A DNA stretch of 64,000 nucleotides from positions 362,991 to 426,990 of the forward strand of contig JXTB01000098.1 of NCBI GenBank assembly GCA_002914805.1, written 5' to 3'. Of the stretch, positions 1-12,547 are shown piece after piece. Source of the stretch: Parasponia andersonii. Taxonomy: Eukaryota > Streptophyta > Magnoliopsida > Rosales > Cannabaceae. Below the pieces are notes generated by a model. That model ran no database searches. It was not told the origin of the DNA and saw only the letters and a program-made list of their open reading frames with translations. Position numbers and translations under genes: made by a program. Position 1 is the first letter of the stretch, and each line of letters begins with the position of its first letter.

Positions 1-248
1 GTTCAAATTATATATTATATTTTGATTATTATCAACATTGACCCTTAGAAACCAATTTAAAGTAATTAATGTACTAAGATGTTTAAAAATTAAAAATAAA
101 CTATATAAAAACTGAATCGAAAATAAGCTTATTAAATCATCTTAGTAAATTAACTGTTCTAAATTAGTGTCAGGATATAAATTTGTAACAAATTTTAAAT
201 CTAATGATCAATGTTGATAATAACCAAAACACAAAATATAAATTGAAC
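1..248. mobile_element. Foldback MITE at the left edge of the window
   Basis: The first ~48 bases and the bases at about 201-248 are near-perfect reverse complements; both arms contain TTATTATCAACATTGA and end in GTTCAA. The interior is AT-rich with no coding frame. The size and long terminal inverted repeats fit a short non-autonomous DNA transposon. The left end coincides with the window edge, so the target duplication cannot be judged and the superfamily is not assigned. Confidence 0.7.
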
Positions 249-2529
249 AAAATATCAAAATATAAGGTATAAAACTGATACTATCCTATTATTTTTTTAA
301 TTAGATTTCGAGCCAAAATTATGCCTTTGGGGTTGACTGTTACAGATCAAATAAAAGATAGGTAGACCAATTACACAATAAATTTAATTAAATAAACAAA
401 ATATTACAAAAAATAATTAAATAAAAATGTGCACTCTTACAGTATTGTATTATTGATTAACATAAAAAGAAATTCAACAAGTAAGAGACCATTAAGACAA
501 AATATTTTTTTTTTCTACCTGGATGACTAGTACCAAAAAAAAAAAAAAAACAAATGAACTGAACAAAGGTATGATCTAGACACAAACTAAGCTTTTCATC
601 ATCAGATTTACCTCAAGTTGATCAGATTAATCAAGATAAAACTTCAACCTTGAAGGCACATATCTTTTGGGGAAGTATACCTTTTCCCTCAAGTCTTCAA
701 AGTCAAAGATATCTCGAAAAACTGCACAGCATATAATTATAAAGTTGAAACATCCAATGAGTCAAGTTAGATTAAAAATGCATACATACACTATCTAGCC
801 TTAAGAAAAGCGCTATGTGGCTGTTAATTATAGCTATCTGTTGGTCACTTTGGATGGAAATGAATGGAGTCAAATGTATTGGGTTTCTTTGCGGGTCAAT
901 GACTCGAGAGATTTTAGGGAGTTCTCTTTTTCTGACCTTTGTAGATATTGATATATTTGGTTGTAGTTTTTAATCTATACAACTTTCATTTCTTTTTGAA
1001 AATTTTTGATTCCTTTGTTGGTTGTCCCATCCAAAGCAATTTCAAAAAGAGAATTTAAGTAAAAAAAAAAAAGAAATTTAGTAAAGGATAAAAAATTGTT
1101 GTTACCTTAATTTATGTATCTTAAAAATAGTATTTGGCAACTTATCCCGAGTTGTAATGGGAAGCAAAGTTTATTCCTAACTAAAATTAAAGCTTTTGCT
1201 GATTCTAATTAGATTTTAGGTGCAAATTTTAATGAGGTCATTTGTTCTTTAAGAAAAGAATTATTTTAGTTTCTCTTCATTAAGATGGGGGACTTTAGAA
1301 CACAAAAAAAAAAAAAAGGTTATTATTTGAGTTTATGATGTCGAAAAATTTCAAGACTCTAAGTAAAGACTATTATAGATATGCTTATATGAATTTAAAC
1401 ATCCTCATCTAGAGTGGCATATTTCAGGTAACAATGATATGAGATAACCTGCCACATGAGGTGTATACCTACCTATCTTATGTAGATTTTGACAGTTGAA
1501 CTCTATCGTTAGGTTATATAAGAATTGTGTCTCGGTTTCGTTCATATGAGAAATTATTGGAAAAGTGATTTACTAACACCATAACACCGTTAAGAGGAGA
1601 TGCTTTGAAACATAAAAATGATGGGACCACTCGTTTTTTATGGATCATCACGAATTTTTATTCTCCTTCATAAATACATCAAAATCACATATTCATATGC
1701 TCAAAATTAAACTTAAGCGATTCAAAGTATACTTATAAGTATGGAGAGTACAAAAAGAAAACTCTTAAAGTTAATCCCACATTAGAAATAAAGAAAAACA
1801 TTTCCTTTTGAAATTTATAAAAGGAGGGACATATTACCCTATTAATTCTGTATACCTTACGAAGCACTTCTCCCCAAGATTACAACATAAGTCAACAGAA
1901 AGAGATTACGTAGGAAAAATAAATGTATAAAAAAATATTTGTTATATGCTCCATTTTAAAAACAATATTTAAAACCTTTCAAAAAAAATAAAAATATGCT
2001 CAAATTGATTAAAATAACTCACAAAATAAGACTAAGAACTGGAGAAGAATGGAGAAGATATAGGACATACTTGGATATATATTTTTATTTTCAATTTTCT
2101 ATTTAAATAAACAAAAAATTACAATTTTTTTTCGAAAAACATACTTGGTAACATTGTTTTTATTTTCTATTTGAAAAAATTGTAAACAAAAATTTAAAAA
2201 CTAATGGAAGTGAAAAATTTTCATTGATAAAGCAAAGGGAACACACAGATTTCCCTATCTATCATGATAGTGGCCAACGCCTCTCCCAATTATGAGATAT
2301 TAGGCTACAGACCTAACTGAAAATCCTGGATAAAAATACTCATATATGCATGCAAATTCGGTCCATTCGTCGGCAGGTTTTTATTTTTTTTTTTTCCTCC
2401 TAGGACTATTTCAGAGATGTTAATCGTTACTTCATTAGGATTGTCATAAATTATTAACTAAATTACAGTTATAGAAAATTACGATTACCGATCAAAAAAT
2501 TTAAATTCTAGATCAAATTACTCTTACGT
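249..2529. other. AT-rich intergenic DNA without a gene
   Basis: No long open frame, splice-like gene structure or RNA gene was recognised. The stretch has poly-A/poly-T runs (for example near 510, 530-550, 1060 and 1300). Short pieces around 1740-1830 resemble dispersed repeats. Nothing further can be supported. Confidence 0.6.
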
Positions 2530-3403
2530 AGCTCCAAATCCCAGCTCTCCACTGCGTTGATTCAATATTCTTCTATTTTTCCCCTACTGGAGCTTCAGAA
2601 GTAATTCAATTCAGAGCTTTTGATATTATATATTTTTCTAAAAGAGATTTGAGCGGCGCTCAGTAATAAATGATTGTATGAGTTGCATAAATTCATCTTA
2701 CACATATTAAAAACTTGCAACATTTTTACATTGGAGTATGAGATAATCTTACTATATTTTTAAGTACGTAGTTTGGCAACATTGCTAATTATTTACCCTC
2801 AAAATTAATTTGGTGATCGTAGATATAATCTAATTACAATCATCAACCAACATTAATCATCAACCAGCCTCTTATATGTATGCTTATTAAAATCAGATGG
2901 CTCATATTCTTTTTTTATTTTTAACCTTAATTTATATGAAATTTGTCGTTGAAATTGAGTTTTCTCTACGTATTTCTTAGAAATATAAGATCTTTTGGGA
3001 GTTTAGATATACTGTATGAATAAATGAATTAAAAACAATAGAAATTACTCAACTAGGAACTCATGTTATTGGCTTTTCATGTCAAATCAATTGCTCTTCT
3101 AAAACTACAAGTGAACGGCGAAAAGAGATATATAAAAGATCTACACGCCACAAAAGAGTATTACGTCTATGTCAATGAGTTCCTATGAGGTAATAAAAAT
3201 ATAAATAACAAATCTACACGCCACAAAAAATGGCATATCTTTTATTCGAAAAAATTTCAATATATGCTAACGATATAGCAATTAGCAAAGTCAACAACTC
3301 ACATACCCACCACATCCATTTATATCTACGAAAACTGTTCCTCCGAACAGACTGATCGTTTTGAGCAGTATATATACATACAAACATAATTACATACATA
3401 CGT

Positions 3404-5798
3404 TGTAAAACCGCTTAAATTTTGGAAGGCTATTTCTTTTGAAAAAAAAAATATATATAAATTGAATTAAAAATTCAAATTTTGGGTTAATTTGAAAGAA
3501 ATTTTGATAGAGGGACTAATTTGCAAAACTGAAGGATTATTTTGAAATAAAATTTTGAAATTAAGGACTTAAGTGTAATTTTTTAAAAAATTGCACTACC
3601 TATTTAAGAGCAGACATGTGGCATGCATCATTCTTCCTCAGCCCTTTCTCTCTCCTCTCCCTCAACGTTTTCTCTCTCTCTCTTCGAAGAACCGGCCGCC
3701 ACTCCTACAGCTTCGACAAGTCACCTCCGGTCGACGGCAGTCGACGCCACCAAGCCAGAATGATGCGGCACCGCGACACCAGCCACTTGCCGAGTTGTCA
3801 CGGCCACCAGAGCTCCAGAACGTCGCCGGAGAAGACAAAGTCCTGCGGAAGAAAGTGGCCGCCGGCGAAGATTCCGGCATCCAATCGCCGTGTAACCGGT
3901 CTCATTCAACTCGTCTCGTCACGATCTTCAACATGGTATATATATCTTGACTCAATATTGCCCAGATTGAATTTTGCCATTTTTGTTAATTTTGAGCTAT
4001 TTTCGTTTTATATTTAAATTTTTCAATCCGACCATTACATCGTAAAATAAACCTCATATTTGTGATGTACTCGTGAAAACAAAAATTTTGATATATATAT
4101 TGTCTATATTTGGTGACGGGCAAGAAAATCTAAATCGAACAGCGTAGATCGTCTCGTTTTGCGTGTCGTAGGCCCGGGTTCGGCTCGAGCCCGAATCAGT
4201 TGAACTATATATCTAACCTAGTATTTTTGGGTACTCTGAATTCAGCGGAGAAGTCCGTTTGATGATCTGAAGCTCCGATTAAAAATCGAGTTTTCAAACC
4301 TATCGATCAAAGGCTCTAAAACGATGCCCGACCTTCCAAACGATACCCAAATGGCGCCAAACTTTCTCCAGAGTTCCATAGTACTATTTGAATACTCAAT
4401 TGAGATAGGGGATTCAATTTCCTTGTTTTCTATTATTTACATTAAAATTAGAATTTATTCTGAAAATGAAATTTCGTGATTTTATTAAATTGAATTATTT
4501 GAATAGTTATTTTAATGAACTATGAATTTGTGAAACATTGTAGACTGCTCTAGATATTTTTAAATATGATTTTATACAAGGTTTTATATTTGGAATTTTG
4601 TAAAACTAAAGAAACTATACTTTTGGATTTTATAGTACAAAATGGATTTTAATTAAAAATTAGAGCATATCTAGAATGTTAAACTACTGTATGGTTGTTT
4701 GAGACTCTATATATATTGCACATTTCATACGATCATGCATGAGAGTCGTCTTAGGCATCACGGTATTGTAGTAGGCGGACTAGTATACCCGCCTTCGGTG
4801 AGAGCTCGTAAACCCGCGCAAGGTTTGTTTTCTGACTATCTTTATTCAGTAGGCGTAGGTATTCGGTGTCCCTCCGGTTCGGTAGGATTTGACACATAGG
4901 TGTCTCTCTGGTTTTCAGAAATAGATGTCAGGCTGAGAGCACTCAATACATATAGTATAAGTTACTCTAGTTGTGATGAGAGGATGAGAACTCATGTGAT
5001 GTGTTGATTTATGTGATGTGCATTATGCTTATTTTAATTGAGACTTTTATATGTTTTGACTTAGAAATCTGGTTTTGGTTTAAGCATGATTTTCTGTAAA
5101 GATTTTTTTATATATGATTCGAATACTCCATATTTATTAAAATGCTTTCCAGAACTACTAACCATGCAGTTGTATTGAGAATTATTAAAAAAGTTTTTCC
5201 CAAAAAGGTAATTGAGTTTTCTACTGAGCATTCACGTGCTCAGCCCTTACTTCCTTCCTCTTTCAGGTGTCAAATTATTCTGTGATAGATATTCGTATGG
5301 CTTGGCAAGTATATTTGGCATATGCTTGCAGTTCCAGTCCTCTTCATTGGTTGGTTCATACTCTGTATCATTTTCTCCATTTTTAAGTCAAATTTATTTA
5401 GCCATTAGTAGTATATTTATTGAGAGGATGTATGAGGATAATTTCGATATTTAATCGGATGCTTAGACAAATAAATGATTTTATGAAAATTATTTTAACT
5501 ATGGGCCTATGGTTTTAAATTGAACACTTTCATTAAACTTAATAATTTAAATAAAAAGTTTCTAAAATTTATTATTTATCATTTCTCTAAATTTAAAATT
5601 AAAAATACTTTGAAAATTTAAAACTAGTAGATAATGTTATAATTTCTCGAGTTGGTCTAATATTAAAATTTACTTACTCAGGACTAAAATTTAAATTTTA
5701 AGTATTCGATTTTTTCTGAAAATTTTGAAAATTTTTATTTATTATTATTTTCACTTAAATTTACTAAAAGTCGTAGTTTTGAATTTTCGGTCGTGAAA
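3404..5798 (-). mobile_element. Solo LTR fossil, TGTCACGACC family, copy A
   Basis: It starts TGTAAAAC and ends near GGTCGTGA, which is the reversed form of the ends seen in the cleaner copies at 22285, 33541 and 41318. It shares their internal blocks, including the stretch around 4740-5000. No internal coding region or second LTR is attached, so it reads as a solo LTR. No exact target duplication is visible and it is more diverged than copies B, C and D, so it is an older insertion. It separates transporter copy 1 from the promoter flank that copy 2 still has next to its gene. LTR family is not assigned beyond this. Confidence 0.8.
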
Positions 5799-5878
5799 TC
5801 GTACACTCACACATATCCACAATATCTTATGTACTATACTTCCAAATAATATATCTTCATGGCCTGTGTCTCAATATT

Positions 5879-7177
5879 ATGGGAGAAAATTACTACTACA
5901 AAAGACTATTATTCCATGATGATGAGCAACACGTACTTGTAGCTCCTCTTCTTCGCCTACTTGCTCTTCCTCATTCAGCACTATTGCTTCATGAGTTCCA
6001 TTCGAGCCAAGAACATAATCCTCGCCGACGTCGTCGCAATCACCGGAAGCATTCTCTTCTACTCCTTCGGCTTCGTCTTCGCATTCGGTGCCCGCTTTAA
6101 CAGTACTGGTAACCGCCGCCGGTGTAACCGACACCTTGCTCGCCGGGAGAACCCGGTTCGGTTCTCACCTCGTGTGCTCTTTCTTTCTCACCGGAATTGT
6201 GTACCCGGTGGTGGCCCACTGGGTTTGGTCGCCCCATGGCTGGCTCAGTCCGAGCTCGACTCGGTTGCTCTTTGGTTCGCGTGCTATTGACTATGCTGGT
6301 TGTGGTGCTCTCCATCTGGTGGGTGGTATTACTAGGATTTTGGGCTCCTTGATTGGAGGCCTAAAGCCCAATAATTCTAGAGAGGCCTTGCCTAGCCGTG
6401 ATGGTAATTGTGGGCTTGTTATTGCTGTTATTTGGTTGGTTTGGGTACAACTTGGGCTGTTTTGCTAATATTTTTGAGGCCCATGCAAGCACAACAAATC
6501 AAGGTAATTGGATTCTGTCGGGCCGGAGTGCTACGGTTTCTATGCTCGCCATCTTAACTGCCGGAATCGTCACCCTTTTAGGCCGATGGCTTTTAGTGGG
6601 CCATTGGGATGAATTGAATGCTTTTATTGGACCTGTTGGTGGCATTGCAGCGATCTCATCAGGTTGTTCTGTGGTGGAGCCATGGGCTGCAGTTGTTTGT
6701 GGGTTTCGGTTGCTTTGTTTTGATTGGGCTCAATCAATTTGTCTTGCGACTCCGATTTGACGACCCATTTGAAGCAGCCCAACTACACTGTTGGTGTGGG
6801 GCTGTGGGCTTGATATTCACGGGGTTGTTTGCTAAGGAAGAATTCGTCATTAAAGCCTACAATGATTCGGGTGAAAGCGTCATAAGTAGGCCTTTTGGAC
6901 TCTTAGTGGGCGGAGGTTGGGGTCTACTTGGAGCCCAAGCGGTGAACTTCTAGCGATTGTGGGCTGGGTTAATGTGACGATGAGCCCACTTTTCTGGATT
7001 CTACACAAGCTTAGAATCTTGAGAATCTCTAACGATGAAGAAATTGCAAGCTTTGAGGATATCTCTAGCCATCGGTTCCAAGAAAACCATGCTCAGTTTG
7101 GGGATTATACACCTATGCAGATCAGCAATAGTGACTCAAAGGAAATCATCAACATTCTTATGGATTATATCTATTGA
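5879..7177 (+). pseudogene. AMT1-like ammonium transporter pseudogene, copy 1
   Basis: AMT1 proteins are trimeric plasma-membrane channels with 11 membrane helices that take up ammonium. Family landmarks are spread over several frames: NTYL near the start, SSIRAKN, YPVVAHWVWS, RAIDYAGCGALH, GCSVVEPWAAVVCG, FDDPFEAAQLH, GLIFTGLFAKEE and SPLFWILHKLRILRIS. I count one early in-frame stop (5940-5942) and four frame changes (about 6085-6115, 6375-6400, 6710 and 6945). The helix that follows the loop after FGARFN, with the QWAFA-type segment, is missing. It is certainly not translatable as one protein. Both pore histidines are still encoded (ALH and QLH). The motif FNPG reads YNLG. The ATG at 5879 matches the ATG-GGAGAA context in copy 4. 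An LTR lies just upstream, so it has also lost its ancestral promoter. Closest relative in the window is copy 2. Confidence 0.92.
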
Positions 7178-7480
7178 TGTAACTTGTATCTACGTCAAAA
7201 ATTACCAAAATATGACATTAACTTTTTACATAATTATTTTCTTGTTTTATTTCCCCATGTCATTGATCAATGGGCAAAGAATGAGTGCAAATTATAACAA
7301 ATAAGGGATAATAACAAAAATATTCCATATGTTTTGATGAAATACTCAATCCATTGCCTCAGATTTCATAAATACAAAAAAAAAAAAAATCATTTAGACT
7401 AGCACATCAATACGAAATCGTCTCATCTGTCTTATTTAGTCAAAATCGATATCCAATCAAAAAGTCACACTTCCATAAAT

Positions 7481-8974
7481 TTATAACCCAAAAAAAAAAA
7501 GGGTCGAGGGTGAAAGTGAAAAAAGTAAAAAATTAAAAATAAAGGGATATCTTGGTTGTTTAAAAAGACTAATTAATTAAAGGGTGGAATTTAATAATCA
7601 AAAGAGATATTTTTATTATTTATGAAAATTATTAAGGGTTTAAAGGAAGCATTTCATCTAAATACAAGGGATGTCTTTATTAAAACCAAAGGAATAAAGC
7701 AAGCTTATCCAGTATTATTATTTTCCCAGAGCAAAAAATACTATCATTCTTTTCCATAAAATAAGTTATATAAAATAATGCAGTTTTGCTTCGGTTGATG
7801 GAGCATTTGATCTTCATTTGATATTATGATTTTGGGGTAAAGGGTGCCAGTTAAATAACCATGTTGTTTGCCATTTTCTCCTTAATAGTTGATTATATCT
7901 CTCAGTATAAATTTGCAAGTATTTCAAACATTTTTTTTCCCCTTTGGTTTAGGTTTGTTTAGTTTAGAGATTAAAAACTTTTACTTTACTTTAATTAAAG
8001 GGACATTTCTACTGTACAATTCCTGTTTTTAATCCTAATGTTCTAACCCTTTGATATATGACTTATGGCCCAGATTTGGATTTATTAAAAGATGAATTTG
8101 TATATTATTTTACGCGGAATTTTAATCAAAACTATTTAATTGGTATTAATATCAAGGTATTAATTAGCCGTTAGTGTCTAACTTAATCTTAGATGAACGA
8201 GAAATTGAAAAATCGTTATACTCATATGTTTGAAATTAATTAAATTTAAATGAATGAGAAATTAATGCTAAAGTATATGAAAAATTACAAAAGAAACAGC
8301 ATGAACGTAAAGCTAGTCCTACAATGGAAAGAAAGCAAAACATTTTCCTCGGACCTAATAAAGAGTGACTTATATCTTAGAGACCAACTTTCCAAGAACA
8401 ACCTGCAATGACGAGGACTTGCACGGACACTTACTAAAATTGATGCAAGAAAGTTTCAGAAATATCTGTTATCTTTTATTAGGGAAAAAAAAAAAAAAAC
8501 GTAAAGAATGAGAAGATAGAAAGAGGCGAGCATGAGAAACGAGTGTATTAGACAATATAATCTAAGATATAATATAATACAGTCTAATACAAAATTTTTA
8601 TTATTACATGATACGAATAACATTAGACTAAATGATACAATACAAATTAAAGTGCCAAAAAACAGAGCTTTCTACTGAACTAATACAATATACGGAGCTT
8701 ATACGGTGACTAAACGTGTCCTAAAAAGATTACTTTTGAAGAAATTTGATTGGGAAATTGGTTTCGAATTGATAAAATACGTACTAAGCTTCTAAAAATT
8801 AATGACAAGCATATTTTAAAAGTGAGTAAAATCCAACTCCAACTTCATTAGAGACCAGATTGATTTTTAATATGAATAATATCTATTGCTACCTCTTCGT
8901 CTCATATTTGATATAATTAAAGGACTAATAAACAAATGACCTTTTAAAGTGAAAGTCTAAAGGGGTTCTTTGCA
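7481..8974. other. AT-rich intergenic DNA without a gene
   Basis: Only short frames, poly-A runs and weak dispersed-repeat similarity (around 8310-8400) are seen. I find no coding signal, RNA gene or clear element ends. Confidence 0.55.
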
Positions 8975-9535
8975 AAATACATTATTGCCATAGTGTATTT
9001 TAAAAAATATACCCTTTTAGTAATTTTTAGGCGAATACACTATTTTTAAATTTTGAATTATTTTAAATATAAATATGCCTTAGCACATATCTAAGTAAAG
9101 CTCCATATTTCGGATAGATATGAGATGTCGAATTACTAGATACTTTGTCTAGTGCATCTCGATACTCGTGTTTAGCAAATCCGTTGATACTATGTATAAA
9201 ATTCAAATAAGGATTCAGATTTAACTAGACATAATGGGTCGAGTTGCTAGACACTTTATCTAGCGCTGCTCGATAGTTGTATCTAGGCTCCTAACACCCT
9301 GTTTGCGCTCAACATTTAAATATTTTTTTCTTCTTTTTTTTTTTCGGTCAAGCTGCTAAACACCTTTGTCTAACACTTGACAGCATGTCTAGTATTTTCA
9401 ACTTAAGAATATATTAGTCTTTTTACATCTTTTTTTTTTTTTTTTCCTAAAGGGCTATAATTATCTAAAAACTATTGGGAGATGTATAGTTTTTAAAACT
9501 GACTACGACAGGAGTGTATTTCACCTAATTTCTCG
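8975..9535. mobile_element. MITE-like dispersed repeat, copy 1 of 2
   Basis: This ~0.55-kb block aligns along its whole length with 57714-58205. Shared blocks include the left edge (ATAGTGTATTTTA versus ATAATGTATTTTA), the CTAGACA/TCTAG-rich middle, and the right edge GTATTTCACCTAATTT. The two ends are partly inverted copies: left TAATTTTTAGGCGAATA and, reversed from the right, TAGTTTTTAGATAAT. It has no coding capacity, which fits a non-autonomous DNA element. Target duplication is unclear. Confidence 0.6.
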
Positions 9536-10640
9536 TTATAAAATTGAGCATGTTTGAACTAAAAAATGTAAGATTCTTTTAAAAATAATGAATTAAATTT
9601 TTTTCTTGGGTGAATAAGTTAAATGATTTGTCGTGTAAAGTAATACTAACTTTCTTTCTAAAATGAAAATCCCAAAACATTTCAGCATTCATATTTTTCC
9701 AAACGAGATCAGTATTTATTAATTGATTCTTCAAGGAAGTTAAATTAATCGCTAGTCAAATCGGCTATAAGAATATATAAACATCTAAAGGAAAATAGAA
9801 ACATTTCTAAAGAAAAAATCAATTTCACCCCAACTCGAGCAAGAGTGTGGGCTATCGTACTCATATTATAAAAAATATGATTGCAACATATCACTTTTTA
9901 CTTAGAGACAAAACCTGCGAGCAAATTCTTAGAGCCATCAAGCAAAATCTCTTCATGGTATCCATCAGTAAATGTCACAATAATCCTTTCTTTACAACGT
10001 CTATGATCCATCAATAAACACTGTACAAAATTTTCCAAATCTGACTTTCGAAAATTTTATATCTAGATGAATACCAATAAACTTAAAATACAACCAAAAA
10101 ATTACCTCTCTAGATCTGATTTAAAACTGATACAGATCAGAATGATAACCACACTAGTAATAAAAGAAGAACTAAAATACAACCAAAAATACCACATATC
10201 TAGATATAGTATACTAAGAGCACCGTAGATCTGAATCTTGCTAGACAATTACCTTCACAAAACAGAAAAATTATTGGAAAATAAAAGTAAAAAGAAAAAG
10301 AAAAATGAGAAAAAAACTCATACTAGATTTGGTAAGGGAGGCATTCTGCTAAGAAAGGAGAATAGGAAACAGAGTTGCAAGGTTACAAGGAGAGAGAGCG
10401 CTCTCTAATTATGCCATAAATTTTTAATTTTAATCCATCCATTTTAAAGTATTTTTTGAAATGTTCTCAGTAAGTTATAATGTAAATGCCAAAACAGTAC
10501 GGTACACACTTAAAGTATCAAAACTATGTTGTTTGGGTAAAAAATAAATAAATAAAAGAAAATAAAGATCAACTTATTGTTAATATCCACTAAAAATTAA
10601 TAAACACATGATAGAGTAAAGGAGATTTTTGAATGGTTAT
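9536..10640 (-). repeat. 3' flank of the AMT fragment, homologous to the 3' flank of copy 3, with a 0.75-kb insert
   Basis: Read on the minus strand, 10640-10435 matches 46607-46810 downstream of transporter copy 3 (shared TGGATATTAACAATAA and AACATAGTTTTGATACTT), and 9670-9540 matches about 46840-46980. Between them, about 9671-10430 is absent from copy 3 and so looks inserted. That insert has no clean ends. On the minus strand it contains a weak AHTLARVG-like string recalling the RNase-H-like tail of plant LINEs, but I would not call it on that alone. Confidence 0.7.
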
Positions 10641-12318
10641 TTGGATCAACATTGCTCATCCTGCATATGTGTATATTCTTGATCAAGTCGGAAATCGATC
10701 TCTATAGATTGAATATAGGCACACCCTCCGTTGCAAGACATATAATCAAGGTTGTGATTTCATCACCAACAAAAGTCCTCGAGATGATAAGCCATCATCG
10801 CACTAACCCAACCCACAACCATCGCAGTTCAACCAGTTGGCTCCAAGTAAACCCTAGCTTCCATCCATTAAGAGTTCAAATAGAGATGTTAATTATGCCA
10901 TGTCAGTTCGAGCACGTTTGGTTGCTGCATATTCGTGCATTGTGTCCTCGTGCCGTGTTAGTCTAGGCACGATTAATAATCGTATCGTGCTGTCCCAAGT
11001 ACGATTATTGATTGTATTGTGTCATGTCATACTCAGTCCATTACATTCCTATGCATGTATTGTACCCATGTCCAATTTCGTACCACTAACGTTGTATTGT
11101 CGTGCTTATCTATTTTTGTACCTAGTTATTCATGCTTTTAGTATTATGCCATTATCGTGCCTAATCGTGTCCGTTTCTAGTATTGGATTATTTTTCGTGC
11201 ATAATCATATTTGTTTCTGTTATTGTGTTATTTTTGTATCTATTCGTACTTATTCTCGATATTATATTATTTTTATACTAATTGTACCCATTTTAGGCAT
11301 AATGATATTTTCATGCTTAATCATACTTGCTTTTTATTATATTATTCTTGTATTTAATCTTGCTCATTTTTCATCTTGCATATGATTTCAATGATTTCAA
11401 GCTTAATTATTTCTATTTTCAAACTCTTATTGTTCTTATTCTATGATCGTTCTCATTATTGATTTTTTTTCAAATTTAGTTGTTTTAATTCTATTACAGA
11501 TATTTTCTTTTAAGTAATTATGAATTTTAAATTATTATGTAATAGAAAAAAATTATATAAAAATTGAGATAACTTTTATATAAAAACAAATCAAAATTGA
11601 AATATTAACGTGTACGTAAGTAACGATAATTAATTTAAATTTCTATAACTTTAGTATATTTCAACTAAATTAGTGATTAAACAAATTATATCAAAATGTA
11701 TAATTCAAAAGCTATGATTGGCACGTATCTAAACTGTATTTTTTTTTTCTTAACACTCTAAGAATTTTCTATTGGAGGTGAGTTTTGCCTTGAATTCTTA
11801 AAATTTTTAAATCCTTTGACCCAAACTTATTGAATTTTGGAACTTTTTTTACTTTAAAAAAAATTAGAAAGTGGCGTAATATTTATAATATATATTATTT
11901 TTAATAAGCAAATATTTTAATTTTAATTTTTTCTAATTTTTTTTAAATTTATTTTATTAAAATTATGCCCAAAAAATTAAAATAAATTTAAAATAAATAT
12001 ATTTTTTGCAAACTCATTATTTTTCTTAATCATGAATGTTATGTCACGTGCCACGTCTGTGCCGTGTCGGTTCGAGAATGTTAACTTATTGTGCCGTATC
12101 GGCCTGTACATAGACATTAATCGTGTTGTATCGTGTCAGACACGATTACTAATCGTGTCCTGTCATGTCGTGCTGATTTATAATCGTACAGTATTCGTAC
12201 TGATCTATTAGTACCAGTCTATTTTGACACCACTAAGTTCAAATGACCTAGTCACATCACTATCACCTAAACTATTATAACATTGAATGACTAATTCCTT
12301 TTCGGCAAACAACCAAGT
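10641..12318 (-). pseudogene. AMT1-like C-terminal fragment split by a transposon
   Basis: On the minus strand, 12318-12236 encodes the GLFAKE to RPFG stretch, and after a 1.36-kb insertion 10880-10641 continues with the LLMGGG-like helix, the IVGWVSAMM-like segment and the C-terminal tail ending at a TGA beside GATGAGCAATGTTGATC. That tail and the downstream flank match copy 3 (46300-46607) better than copies 1, 2 or 4. Everything upstream of GLFAKE is absent. It is a dead remnant recording an extra copy of the copy-3 lineage, later hit by the hAT-like element at 10881-12235. Confidence 0.88.
10881..12235. mobile_element. hAT-like non-autonomous element with 8-bp target duplication
   Basis: The ends are TAGAGATGTTAA and, reversed from the right, TAGTGGTGTCAA (9 of 12 identical). 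Both sides carry AGTTCAAA (10873-10880 and 12236-12243), an 8-bp duplication typical of the hAT superfamily. Both subterminal regions are packed with CGTGTCG/AATCGTG motifs, as expected for clustered transposase-binding sites. The 161-residue frame inside (10900-11385) is low-complexity and not transposase-like. The insertion lies within an AMT1-like pseudogene fragment, so the empty-site sequence can be inferred from copies 2 and 3. Confidence 0.85.
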
Positions 12319-12509
12319 GAAATAAGTTAATTCAATGGGTATTTTTTTTTTTTACCTATATATAGGTATTATTTTTGCGGATGAAATTTTTTTTACACAT
12401 TTTTTTATATTAAAAAGTAAATGAGAGAAATAATATTAATGATGCATATTTTTTCATATATTTTATTATAGTCGTTGGATTACCATTAAATGATGATCAA
12501 ACAGCTAAA

Positions 12510-12547
<38 letters not shown>

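Larger units (their letters stand above)
2530..7480 (+). repeat. Left arm of an inverted duplication carrying AMT1-like copy 1
   Basis: After removing the LTR at 3404-5798, this arm matches the reverse complement of about 13270-15960 over its length: 5' flank (2585-2750 with 15800-15960; 3230-3400 with 15120-15360), the transporter body, and the 3' flank (7178-7470 with 13270-13720). The duplicated unit is therefore gene plus promoter plus 3' flank, about 2.4 kb. The arms have drifted by many substitutions and indels, so the duplication is not recent. The arms are about 5.8 kb apart. Confidence 0.85.

Noticed and set aside
3591-4017. Overlapping plus- and minus-strand frames in a GC-rich block
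   Set aside because: They lie in the GC-rich block of LTR copy A. The same place in copies B, C, D and F shows different frames and no shared protein, so they are composition effects.
7035-7304. Frame of 89 residues repeated at 13624-13866 on the other strand
   Set aside because: The two frames are alike because both lie, out of frame, over the C-terminal codons and 3' flank of the duplicated AMT1-like gene.
10900-11385. 161-residue frame inside the hAT-like element
   Set aside because: It is rich in I, L, V, Y and C from low-complexity DNA, has no transposase motif, and the element is too short to be autonomous.
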